From Welwitschia mirabilis (Eukaryota > Gnetophyta > Gnetopsida > Welwitschiales): a DNA stretch of 64,000 bases. A model generated the notes under the pieces. The model worked only from the letters and a program-made list of their open reading frames with translations. It did no database searches and was not told the DNA's origin. The stretch's first letter is position 1, and each line of letters opens with the position of its first letter. The stretch is from contig JBOZIK010000001.1 of the NCBI GenBank assembly GCA_051453625.1, positions 34,877,914 to 34,941,913 on the forward strand, in the 5' to 3' direction. Both the position numbers and the translations under genes were made by a program. Shown here piece after piece: positions 36,563 through 47,329 of the stretch.

Positions 36563-36891
36563 GCAGTGTGTGTTTTGTGCAATCTAGAAGTCCTTAAGTA
36601 AATCTATAAATCATATAACTTATAGAAAAACACACGCTAGTATATACGGGAGTTTACCCGAATGTCGTAATCCCAATGAAGGAACTAGGCTTAGAGTTAG
36701 AGAATTGATTTCCAACAGTAGTTTTTGGTATTTTATCTTTTACTAACTGAAAGTAAATAATAAATTAAATGTAATGAAAAATGAATGATGAAATGAAAGT
36801 AGATGGAAATGGGAATGAGATTCTACTTAGATCCTAATCCTTCTATCACAAGGACTAACTTTCAGCCTTTCTGTCATAAAGACTATCAAGT
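36563..36891 (-). repeat. LTR-like fragment (U5 block), minus orientation
   Basis: 36594-36740 aligns with 27575-27720: 'ccttaagtaaatc', 'gctagtata..cgggagttt.cccgaatgt' and 'gttagagaattgatttccaa'. It is the best preserved copy of the U5 block in the window, retaining CpG sites (cccgaatgtcg). It is cut by a 100-N gap at 36892. Its abrupt start inside a protease fragment suggests insertion or rearrangement. Confidence 0.5.
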
Positions 36892-37419
36892 NNNNNNNNN
36901 NNNNNNNNNNNNNNNNNNNNNNNNNNNNNNNNNNNNNNNNNNNNNNNNNNNNNNNNNNNNNNNNNNNNNNNNNNNNNNNNNNNNNNNNNNNTTATCTTTT
37001 ACAATTAGTAAAGATACTTATGAAAAGGCCAACACTTGCCTCCTGGATCATAATAATACTACTAACCACCATTATCACCATGTGTCTCAACCATCATCTT
37101 ACTCAATAATGTTACATCTCACTACCTTGTATCATCATTATCACTACCATATTACATCAAGGATGCAAGTTATGTAATATGTGAAATTAGGTTAATCCCA
37201 TAATTAAATTTAATTTAGTTTTATATGATAAGCTAGGAACATAAGAATTGAGGTGATTTATGTAGATTTATTAGTGAAACTAGCTGAGCTGGATGGTGGC
37301 ACTAGCATTTTGGCCTCAGTTACCATCAACTTTTAATCATGTCCTCAAATGTGATAATTATCCTGTAAATGTCATGGGTAAAATGATAAGTTTAAAATTA
37401 TTAAGAAAAATCAATAAAA

Positions 37420-37736
37420 GACATGTTTTTATGATAAATAGGTTATATTAATGTTTTTCATGAAGATAAATTGGTCAATTAACTTAATTATAATATCAAT
37501 TTTTACATGTTAATAGTAATGGAACCAGCAATTGGTATCAGAGCCATGGGTGTTAGCTATTCTCAAGTTCAAATCTCCTTGGGGATTTTCCAATTCATGT
37601 GAGCACTTGGCATGTAGACTAAGGGGGGTATTTTTGGATATGCATTCCCATGCCTAGCCCAATAAGTGGGTAAATATGATGGATTTCATTTTCCACCTAA
37701 GTCACGACTTTTAGTATGATGGTAATGGACCCAACA
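37420..37736 (+). mobile_element. TRIM-like miniature LTR element (candidate)
   Basis: A tRNA-iMet-type primer site (TGGTATCAGAGCCA, 37533-37546) and a polypurine tract (about 37619-37628, ctaagggggg) are only about 70 bases apart. The tract is followed by 'tatttttgg' (degraded TGTTGG) and, about 100 bases on, by 'ggacccaaca' ending at 37736. This fits one LTR of about 108 bp with TGTTGG...CCAACA ends. The sequence before the primer site ends 'taatggaaccagca', similar to 'taatggacccaaca' at the other LTR end. Terminal-repeat retrotransposons in miniature have just this layout and no genes. The rest of the 5' LTR is poorly matched. Confidence 0.5.
37533..37546 (+). promoter_or_regulatory. Primer binding site for initiator tRNA-Met
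   Basis: TGGTATCAGAGCCA is a perfect match to the canonical plant retrotransposon primer site complementary to the 3' end of tRNA-iMet. It follows a putative LTR end (...accagca att). Confidence 0.85.
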
Positions 37737-37739
37737 AAA

Positions 37740-40700
37740 CAAGTGATAGAAGCCTAAAAAGACACATATAATAAGACATGAAAAGAATGAATATTAAAAA
37801 TAAAAACGATTAATTCCTAATCATTATATGCACTAGCATGCAGATCAAGAGATGGACACCTAAATAAAATTGAAGAATCATAAATAAGTGCATCAAAAAT
37901 TGTAAGATATAATTGATCTCTAGATGGACCTTCTTTATTTCTTATCTAATTTAAAACATTAATATGATGAATAATATAAGCCTCCTTAGGATGAAACAAA
38001 TCTATATGAATATCTATTTTAAGGAAATCTATCACTATGATGGTTTCATATTTAAAATGAAGTAATATTAAAAATGTGTTTCCTTTCAAACAAGCTAAAT
38101 AGGAGGTACTTTAGGTGCATCACTAAAGAAAATATCATTCTAATGGCTTATAATATTATAAATCTCTAGACACCCATAATCAAATAGAAGCTACATATCT
38201 CCATTTATAAGAATATGAAAAACCCCTTTTTTTAAAGGTAAAATTCTAAAGAAAATCCCAAAAAAAGGTAAATTATCCTAAAGGAAACCCTTGATATGAG
38301 AGATAGCAAATAAAATGCTTTGCATTATGAAGAGTAGGAAATTTTTGCATTGAGTGAAGAAATAATTTTCAAATGTATCAAATCATTCATATTGCATTAA
38401 TGACTACACTAAGAAGAAATAATGTAAGTAGAGTAAAGAAGATTGTAATATTTTTTTAAAGTTAGTAGGTAATATATGTAAATCATCTATCCACTTGAGA
38501 AAATCCAATATGTATTTATCATTATTATTTAGTTAAAGATTATGTTTTATAAAATCTTCTAACTTGAAATAAGAAAGAGCATTACTGTGAATGAACAATA
38601 CAATGTTTAATATTCTATTCATATCTGCTGGCCTTGAAAATGGGTACACATTAGAGAAATAATATTTTTACTTAAAGCATTGATGGAAAAAGTGAAATAG
38701 CCTATTAATTTATAAGATGATAAATGGATTTCTATGACTTTCAAATTCTTTTAAACAAAATGAATGCCTCCTAATTTAATTGTATATAGGAAGGCTATCT
38801 AATTCATAGGTTTAACACCATTCTAGATAAACTAGCGTTTAGAAAATACATTAGCAAATCTATCTAATTTTTTTAAAAAAATAATTGAATCAAATTTATT
38901 AACTTATTGTGAAATACATTCCATGTCCTACATAAAGCTTCAGCCTAATTAAAACAATCTGTAAATCCTACTCCACATATCTTTTCTGGAGGACAATAAA
39001 TATTCTAGGCCATTATAGAAAATCTTTATTTATTATTAGATGTAAATCTTGTATAACTTCTTAAAATAGCTCTCTTATAAGCTTATTATGAGGGAGCTAT
39101 AAAAGAAGAATAAGAATTATTACTAAAGCTAGAATAAATAGATTTACATATTAAGGATTACCTATAAGTGAAGTTTTCATATATTTATATTTATCTATTT
39201 TTTTAAAAGTTTATCTAAATCCCATATCTAAAGATTGCCAAGAGTTTCAAAATATTAAAAACAATTCATAAAACTTTAAAAATCTCTCAGACTGAATAGA
39301 TAACTAAAAAGGAATAAAGAGCCACTAGTAATTGTTATGTAAAGCGAAATAAGAAAATAGAAGATTTCTTCCAATTTATTTTAAATATAAGAGTATGTAA
39401 TATTAATCTATTTGATAGAAAAGATGTGAGGCCATTGGTATATTATTTTAATAATAAAAAAAGAGTCATTTGCAAGCATATTAATAAGTTATTTAGGATA
39501 ATTAATACTAAATTAGATCTAATTATTCATCTATGTAAATTACATGGTATAAAAATACACTAGTAAAATAAATAAATAAAAAACTAATGGACATTCTTAT
39601 CAAACTAATTGTTTAATTTTAAAATTTTTTGCAAAATACATATCGAACCTTAACTTTTACCTTTTGTTATGAAAGCATACAAGTTCTATAATACAAATAA
39701 AAATAATTAATACTAAAAATATATTATCCTTATGAATCCTATATTTGTTTCTCATGTTTTTTATTTGAAAAGTGTAAAAAATCACACTTTATCTTTAAGA
39801 TAAATTCTACATATAAAGAGTGTTTTTAATAATATGTTTCACCTTTTCAATAATATGTTTTACATATTCACTTTAGAATAATCTCTTCAAATAACCTTGG
39901 ATTTGTATGAAAAACTTTTTCAATAAAAATTTTTGAAATTATAACTTAACTAACTTTTTCCCTTCTTTTATTAGTCATATTATTAATGTTTTTAATTTCT
40001 GCTTGAACGTTGAAGACAAGAAAAATGGCGTAAGTCATCAAACGTTCTTCTTTTTTCCCCGAACCTACCTTAATAATCCAAACCTAAGACAAACAATGGA
40101 AAACATGCAAATTTTCTTTTGTAATCTAACCAATAGTAAAAAGTACATCAAATCATAGACTCGTTTACCACTCTTTCATATTTTTTTCCAAGCACTTATA
40201 CACCATAGAAATTTCTTATTATTTCTAGAATTTCCAAGCACCTATACACCATAGAAATTTATTATTATCTCTAGAAAAGGATATTGTAAATTAGATGATA
40301 AATTTTTGTGCCCTATTTAAGGCATCACTTATGCATAATAACAAAAATAAAATACTTTGCAAAAATGGTTAAAGGAATTCCATTGAAACAAATTTAATTA
40401 AAAACATTTATTATATTTATTCTTATAAACATAATCACAAATTTAGGATTCTACAAAAGATAATTAAAAAAATCAATGAGTCTCAATTAGAAAATAGGTA
40501 AACGATATAATCCTATGTGATATTTACCATAATTACTATTACCTAATATTTCTCAACACTTAGATATCCATAATGTAATGAATGAGTATAATCCATACAC
40601 AACAGATAAATGAATATCTTGAAACTATATAAGAAAAAAGGAGAGAGATTAACATGATAAGATATTCTATTTGTTGCATCATCTATAATTATTTAATTAA

Positions 40701-43229
40701 AAAGAATTATAGGGAAACTATCACACTAACTCACATAATTTCAATTTTTAACATTAAACAAATAATTTTTATATATGCCTAACCAAAGATCTAATGAAAA
40801 ATAACAATTCATGCAATTAACAAATTTGTGGGCCGACTAACAAGACATGGATAAATAATATAATAAAAATTGAGAACCAAAGAATTCCAAGTTGGTAGTA
40901 CTAACTTTAATGAAGACACTAAGTTTGTGCCAAATTGAATACCTTTATATATTATCACCCAAATATTTAAAAATGAATCTTATACCCACATATTTAATAA
41001 TGAAATTTACAGAAAGATTAGAAGAAGGAGAACTAATAGATGAGACTCTATTCCTAAGATTAACATTAATATTGAAAATACAATACAAAATACATATTAG
41101 CTACCAAAAGAACAATGTTGTCTTTCCAAGATTAGAATTTATTCATAAGTATATAAGAAATAAATAAATCAATCAAAAGTTATATGCAAACTCATTTTTT
41201 CTCACTTTAAAACATTCTATAACATCTTGTGTGTATGTCTTAACAAATGAAAAAATATAAGATCAACGTGTGTTATCTTTCTCATAACCGTATGACAAAC
41301 TTAAGCTCTAAAACTATATTTTCCTAATTTATGTCTCCTTTACGTGAATTATATTGCAGATGTAGACATCATGATTTGAATTCTTCATGTTTATCTTAAA
41401 CAATTTTGGATTTCACATATAGGTATAGATCTCACCATGATATATGGTCATTGAAACTCACCTATAAAAAAGGATTCCTTTAATCACTATAAATTAAAAC
41501 AATCTATTATAGGAAACAATAGAAATCTTCAAGTGCATTGAATATTACAATATAAAAAAAAGGTTATAAAATGAGGTTATATTAAAGCAAGAAAATAGAA
41601 TAGCTAATATTATTTTCATGTAGAATATTCATGTTATGGTATTTATAAATAGAACTAGATTGAAAAGGGGGGAAACATGCACTTGCTAAAGGAATAAATT
41701 ATGAAAGGTTAACTACAACTCACCCAACAACACATAAGAAAAGGCAAGGTAACACATGAACTTGCTCACATTTATGTGTGTTTATGAACAAATTATAAAT
41801 ATTAATTTTTTATTAAGCATTTTTAAAAGGGATAACATATCGAAAAATACAACAATAATTTTTCATATTAATTAAAATAAACTACATCAAATAGAGTTCA
41901 TCAACTTTTCATGTGAGATACTTATCATAACAATCCACTCTATAGAAAGGCCTGCTAGACTAATGCTTTATGATTTTGTTTAGGTAATGAATCTCAAGGT
42001 TTCAGATTGCAACTTGAACTCTAATCTTTTAGTGGAGAAAATAAAAATCCAAGTATGTATGCTAACTATGCACAAAGTTGAAATTATTTCTACATTAAAG
42101 GAAATTTGAAAATCCATAAATATTCTAAGAAAGAATAGTAGTTCTGAAGAGGGGAAGGATATTCCTATGCTTGTGTCTTCCCCATTATGAATTTTACTAT
42201 AACCAATCTACTATTTCAAGCCTTTGAAGTTTCTTCTAGGCTGCAAAAATTCAAAATAGAAAAAGGATTGTTTTAATTTATCAGGTAGGATTTGTTTAGA
42301 TTAAAGCTTAAGGTCAGGATCATTCTCATCTTTTTTTACCTATACCCACTAGCTAGAAGTTTTCTTTGTTTATAGCTTAAAGATATTTTATTTTGTTACT
42401 AGTATTTTTGAAAGCCCTATGCATAACATTGTCGAAGTCCTCAACTTGTTTATTCTTATAAGAGGGCTTAGGTATGTTGTTTTCTAAAAGGATTTCTTTG
42501 CTTTAAAGAAAACTTCAATAAATCATTAGCAAATTTTCATCCTTTATAAACATTTATCTTTTCCTAACCTTTTGGTGAACAAAATGACGTGAATTTGGTC
42601 AAGTAAAGTGTATGATTTTTTACTGAAAATCCTTACCACTTACTCACAATAATAGTTCACTGTTTCCTTTCTTAATATAAATATAACTACTACTAAGGTC
42701 TACATCAAGTACTATATATGCTTAATATCATAAGCAAAAATAACATTATATTCTTCTTAGATACAACCAATTTTATTGACAATGTCGTATCTAAATTATT
42801 AAAAAAAGTTAACCATAGATTTGGAAGATCTAAATACATGGAATATTCTAATATTCTAATGAAAAAGGATTAAAATCTAAAGACTCCCTCCTCACTGTTA
42901 ACATAGCATGACAATGACAAGAAGAATCCTATGCTATAAAAAAGGATAAATATGTAAATTAAAAAAATACAAAAATGGTCATAAATTATTGAATCACTCT
43001 ATACATAAAAAAGTTAGATACACTCACTTAAGCATGCTTGAATCCTTTGATGTTGTTACCAATATAATCATGTATTTGTTATACGTTAAATCCATTAAAA
43101 TCAAGACATTGCTTTTTACAAAAGGCCTACACCTACTCCCAAGAGAAAATGACATAAAAAATCACAACACTTAGAGAGAGAGAGAGATAGAGAGAGAATT
43201 TACTCTCCTGATTTTTACATCCACTTTCA
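37740..43229. other. Long AT-rich stretch without a recognised gene
   Basis: No gene is supported. One minus-strand stretch at about 37840-38130 reads coding-like (VIDFLKIDIHIDLFHPKEAY, later YDSSILFRCPSLDLHAS) with few stops, but the family is not recognised. A 91-codon open stretch at 40892-41167 has no recognisable domain and the biased composition of the local AT-rich DNA. An ACCTACC (AC-element-like) is at about 40066, too far from the laccase gene to assign. A short direct repeat (aatttccaagcacctatacaccatagaaatt-like) occurs at 40187-40260. The rest shows nothing. Confidence 0.5.
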
Positions 43230-43993
43230 ATTCTTTTTGCACGTACTACACGTAGGAAACGTGAACTTGCTAAAAGAAACAAATTGAAACAAGTGCTTTA
43301 CTTAACATTAACAAAAAAGGAAAGACAGGGAAATCAAATCTCCATAGGGTAACCTTTGTCAACCTTACGCTAGAAATTGCCATGAAAATCCACATCAGTC
43401 GCACTGAATTGATCCTTCAATTCCAACCTAATACGTAAGTCGATTGTGATGGATTGCCTTAGGAGGCAACTTCTTATTGGAAACGGTAAAAATCCAAAAA
43501 GTTTCGCAATCTAAGTTTGGCGGATGCCTTTTTCCCCGACCTTTTTTTGACATGACTATTTCATCATTCCCACGTTGGAAAATTCTTCAAGAAATTCGAT
43601 ATACTCTAAGTTGACGCCATGTGCCGGAAGCATGATTTTCCATGACTGGTATTGTTTGCCAGCAGAGGCGTACCTTAGAAGCGTCATTTTCTGCTACGAA
43701 GTCGTTGACCAACTTCCATTTCTTCTTAGTCTTCAGCCGCCGTGGCGCCGCTGCGAGTTACTTTCAGGAGACTTGCACAGACAAGTTGACGGTCGTAGTA
43801 CCATCGAGTCGCCGGGATACGAAATCACGTGCATGGGCGGGTATGTCTGTTAGGTGATACTCCGGTTAATTTCAGAGGCAGACAAGATTTTCAGCGTAAG
43901 ATTAGGGATGCCTTAAGGTTTTACTTCCTACATAAAGCCCCAGAGCTCCTCGCCGGACTGCAAAGTGAAGTTTCAACATCAAATCTGAACAGA
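43230..43993 (+). promoter_or_regulatory. Upstream region and probable promoter of the laccase gene
   Basis: GC and CpG content rise sharply from about 43420. The region has three ACGT cores within 25 bases (43239-43262, 'gcacgtactacacgtagg' and 'aaacgtg') and a perfect G-box CACGTG at 43826-43831, 163 bases before the ATG. A weak TATA-like 'ctacataaag' is at 43928-43937. These motifs suggest bZIP/bHLH control, but short motifs are expected by chance in part. A 93-codon ORF (43575-43853) in this region has no recognisable domain; I take it as chance or upstream ORF. Confidence 0.4.
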
Positions 43994-46130
43994 ATGAGCT
44001 CCATGGTGACAATCCGCAGGCTTTCGCTGAGCCTTGTACTCTTTTTATTTGTGTCTTTGGCCTCCGCAGCTCTCCGAACTTATGACTGGGTTGTAAGTAG
44101 ATCAGTATTTCAGTATGTTAATATTTTTCTCTCTTCTTCGTCTTTTCTTTTTTTTCTAGAGATACGCCTCTTCAGATGATGCTGGTTTTTGATTAGCTGC
44201 GACAAACAACGATCACGAAGATCTGCAAAAGTCTAGAGGTGGTGACGGTGAATGACATGTTTCCCGGCCCGACCATCCAAGTCCGCGACGGTGATGATGT
44301 TGTTGTTAACGTTCATAACGCTGCCAAATACAACGCAACTCTGCATTGGTAATTCCAGCATTTGCAGTAGCGTCTGCGCAGATTTATTCGTCGACGGCAT
44401 GTAAAGGCTGCGTTTTGTTTCGTTATGTTTTTGCAGGCACGGAGTCCGGCAGATGAGAAATCCTTGGGCAGACGGTCCGGCGTTTGTGACGCAGTGCCCG
44501 ATTCAGCCCGGACAGAACTTTACTTACAGATTCAAGATTGAGAACCAGCAGGGAACTCTCTTCTGGCACGCTCATTCCTCCTGGCTCAGGGCCACTGTCC
44601 ACGGCGCATTCATCATCCTCCCCAGGAAAACCCAGAACTATCCCTACGCGCACCCCGGCCGCGACGAAATTCTCGTCCTCGGTATGACGCTGTAAATCCC
44701 CTGCTGACGATTTTCATTCAACTTCTAATGACAAACTTGTTTTTCTGCTTCAATTAGGCGAGTGGTGGGACGCCGACCCCGTGAAAATAGAGGAAGCATT
44801 CCTTTTCGACGGAGGGAAACCGGAACTCTCCGACTCGCTTACCATCAACGGCAATCCCGGACACTTCGCTCCCTGCCCAGGTAACTTCTGTTCTAATACT
44901 GCTGCCGAATGTTCCCTCAACTGTACTGATCTGCGAAATCTTTCTTTCTGATCTTCTGCACTTACAGAGATGAGTCGCATAAAGGTGACTAAAGGAGAAA
45001 CCATTCTTTTCCGCATAATAAACGCGGCCATGGCCTACACGATGTTTCTTCGTTTCGACAACCACACAGCGACGTTGGTCGCGGTGGATGCGCAGTACAC
45101 AAAACCATTTCAAACCGACTTAATCATCGTCGGGCCAGGCGAAACCGCCGATGCGCTAATTACATTCGACAAGGGCGAGTGCGGAAACTCATTTTTCGTC
45201 GCGGCAAGAGCCTACTGGGCATCCCACGTGACTCCCTCCGACGAAACCACAACCACGGCCACCGTCGACTATATCTGCAGCTCTTTTCCTTCTGCCGACG
45301 TCGTTCCCGACACTATCCCAGAGCTTCCTCTGGTTGACGATACTGACACCGTGGAGCGCTTTTACCGGGCATTGCGCAGCCTCCGCTCCGCGCCGAACAT
45401 TGCTCGCATGCCCGACGGAGAGGCGAACGAGAGCCTCTTCTTCATTGAGAATCCGGGCATGATTCCTTGCAATAATCCCAACATAACCTGCATGGGCCCA
45501 AACGACGAGCGAATAGTCACCGGTCTAAACAACATTTCGTTCATGCAACCCACATCTTTGTCGATTCTCGAGGCGTATTTTTTTAACATTTCCGGCGTCT
45601 ATACGCCAGATTTCCCTGATAGACCGCAGGATTTTTTCGATTTCACTAACAAGACATTGCCGGTGACATACAGCGTCAAGGCCACTAAGGTGAAGATTCT
45701 GAGATTCAATTCAACAGTTCAGTTGGTTATCCAATCCGTCGCCATCCTTGGCGGAGAGAACCATAATTTCCATCTGCATGGCCACGATTTCTTTATCGTC
45801 GGCAGGGGCTTCGGCAGCTACAATCCTGTGAGTGATCCGAAAACCTTCAATTTGGCGGATCCGCCGAAGCGGAATACGGTGAATCTGCCGTTCAATGGGT
45901 GGGCTGCCATACGGTTCCTGGCGGACAATCCCGGGGTGTGGTTTTTCCACTGTCATGTCGATTATCATATGTCCATAGGCATGTCGATGGTTTTCTTGAC
46001 TCTCGACGGTGTTGGCTCTCAGGATAAAATGCTTCCGCCTCCGCCGGACTTTGGGAGATGTGTGCTTCCCAACAGCACTGTGATTCAACGGCAACCGACA
46101 GCCGACGACGTTGACAGTTCTGTGTCGTAA
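43994..46130 (+). CDS. Laccase (multicopper oxidase), five exons
   Basis: Secreted blue copper oxidase; family members oxidise phenolics such as monolignols in the cell wall while reducing O2 to water. Exons: 43994-44092, 44197-44348, 44437-44681, 44758-44880, 44968-46130, all with GT/AG introns; 593 codons plus stop. Exons 2 and 3 (152 and 245 nt) have the usual plant laccase sizes. The signal peptide is residues 1-25 (hydrophobic LSLVLFLFVSLASA). Copper ligands: HWHG (83-86), HAH (128-130), HNFHLHGH (472-479) and HCHVDYH (534-540). Residue 545, the axial position of the type 1 site, is Met; plant laccases usually have Leu there and ascorbate oxidase has Met. The fifth exon is undivided, where six-exon genes have another intron. 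The first ATG was chosen; Met4 is an alternative. No frame break seen, so it is probably functional. A decayed partial copy lies at 62481-63906. Confidence 0.93.
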
Positions 46131-46363
46131 TGAATGGAGATAGGTCAATCCGCCGTCCGTAATTGTTAGGGTTAAGGTTATCTAGGGTAGAAACTGGAGG
46201 CTGCAGCACCGTCGTACATGTCAGTTACTTGTAGATTACTTAAGTAATGACTTAGCGTTTCCTTTATTCTACACCTTGCCAAATGCGGACTATAGAACGG
46301 CTAAAACATAAATTTTACGCCTTTCGAAAATAAGATTAAGGTTGTTCCGTATGTTTTGTCAGA

Positions 46364-46369
46364 AATAAA
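46364..46369 (+). terminator. Candidate polyadenylation signal of the laccase gene
   Basis: AATAAA about 234 bases after the stop codon, followed by TG-rich sequence. The pseudogene copy keeps it ('gggaataaagg' on its sense strand, near 62245). Plausible but unproven. Confidence 0.4.
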
Positions 46370-46394
46370 GGATGAAGCCCTATCTTAACACAAA

Positions 46395-47065
46395 TTTTTA
46401 AAGTTTTATTAAACTTGGGAATGTGATAGCACATCGATTTTTATTGAATCAGATTAATAAGCCATAAGATTATTGGGCCAGTATTACAAAGGTATCTTAT
46501 GGGCCACGAGAACAAAGGGCATCAAGGAATATCATACTTAAACTATGTAAGATGCTTCACTAAAATTTGAAATTCTATTGTATTTAATTTTCTTATGTGA
46601 TTTTCTTCTTGTATGATGCTTTCTCATAAAGCTATTTGATTCTTTTGGTCATTTTTCAAAGTAGTTTTCTACAACAGTTAATCCTCATTATGTCAATTAT
46701 ATAAGAATTGAGACATTTTTATGATGTAGTGCAGAGAGCTAGGTTTAGTGAGCTTGAAGTATTTTGTTATATTTTAAAAGTTTTATTACAAGTAACCACC
46801 ATTTTAATGTTGGTCATCTTTCAATAATAATATTTTAACTTTTGATCAATTTAGTTTTAAAAGTATTGTTCATTTCTTTTATCTTTCCTTTCAAGCATTA
46901 TGCTACTATTACATTGCTTTGATGTCTACTTAAGAGGTGGCCAAGATATCCTAACCTCTTTTAATAAGAAAAACTTATATTTCAAACTTTTTAGGAGAAT
47001 TGAACTTAAAACTTTTACTAACCATACTCCCTTAAGAGTACAACCAATATAATAGCCTAAATAAA
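46395..47065 (+). repeat. Dispersed repeat R, copy 1 (laccase 3' flank)
   Basis: Found three times: here, at 50380-50960 (plus) and at 61490-62235 (minus). Shared blocks: 'aagttttattaaacttgggaat' (start, copies 1 and 2), 'gggc.tcaaggaatatca', 'accattttaatgttggt' and 'actcccttaagagta' (end). No protein is evident. The size and the way it turns up near transposons suggest an LTR or a non-autonomous element; ends and target duplications could not be fixed. 47066-47330 is AT-rich with nothing recognised. Confidence 0.7.
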
Positions 47066-47329
47066 AAAAAATTTAAGGAAAGGGTAATTTTATTAAATGT
47101 CATAGAAAATTACAATCATGGTAGACATGATGGCTCTTTGAAATTTTGGAGCCTAGATGCTCTTTCATTAAGAATAAAAGGTCACACATAGTGCAAATTT
47201 GTTTAGACACTATAGTATTCACTTACATCATTATAATGATTCTGAATTGTAAAAAATGAAAGTAATGAGTGATAAACTACATTCTAGTTTGGGGATTTTT
47301 GTTGAAAGGTACATTGATTTTTATGTCTC

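Noticed and set aside
43575-43853. 93-codon ORF upstream of the laccase
   Set aside because: No domain or homology recognised; it lies in the GC-rich upstream region where stops are rare. It could be an upstream ORF but nothing supports a product.
44423-46209. Antisense ORFs over the laccase exons (44423-44653, 44754-45113, 45711-46148, 45892-46209)
   Set aside because: They are shadows of the GC-rich coding strand.
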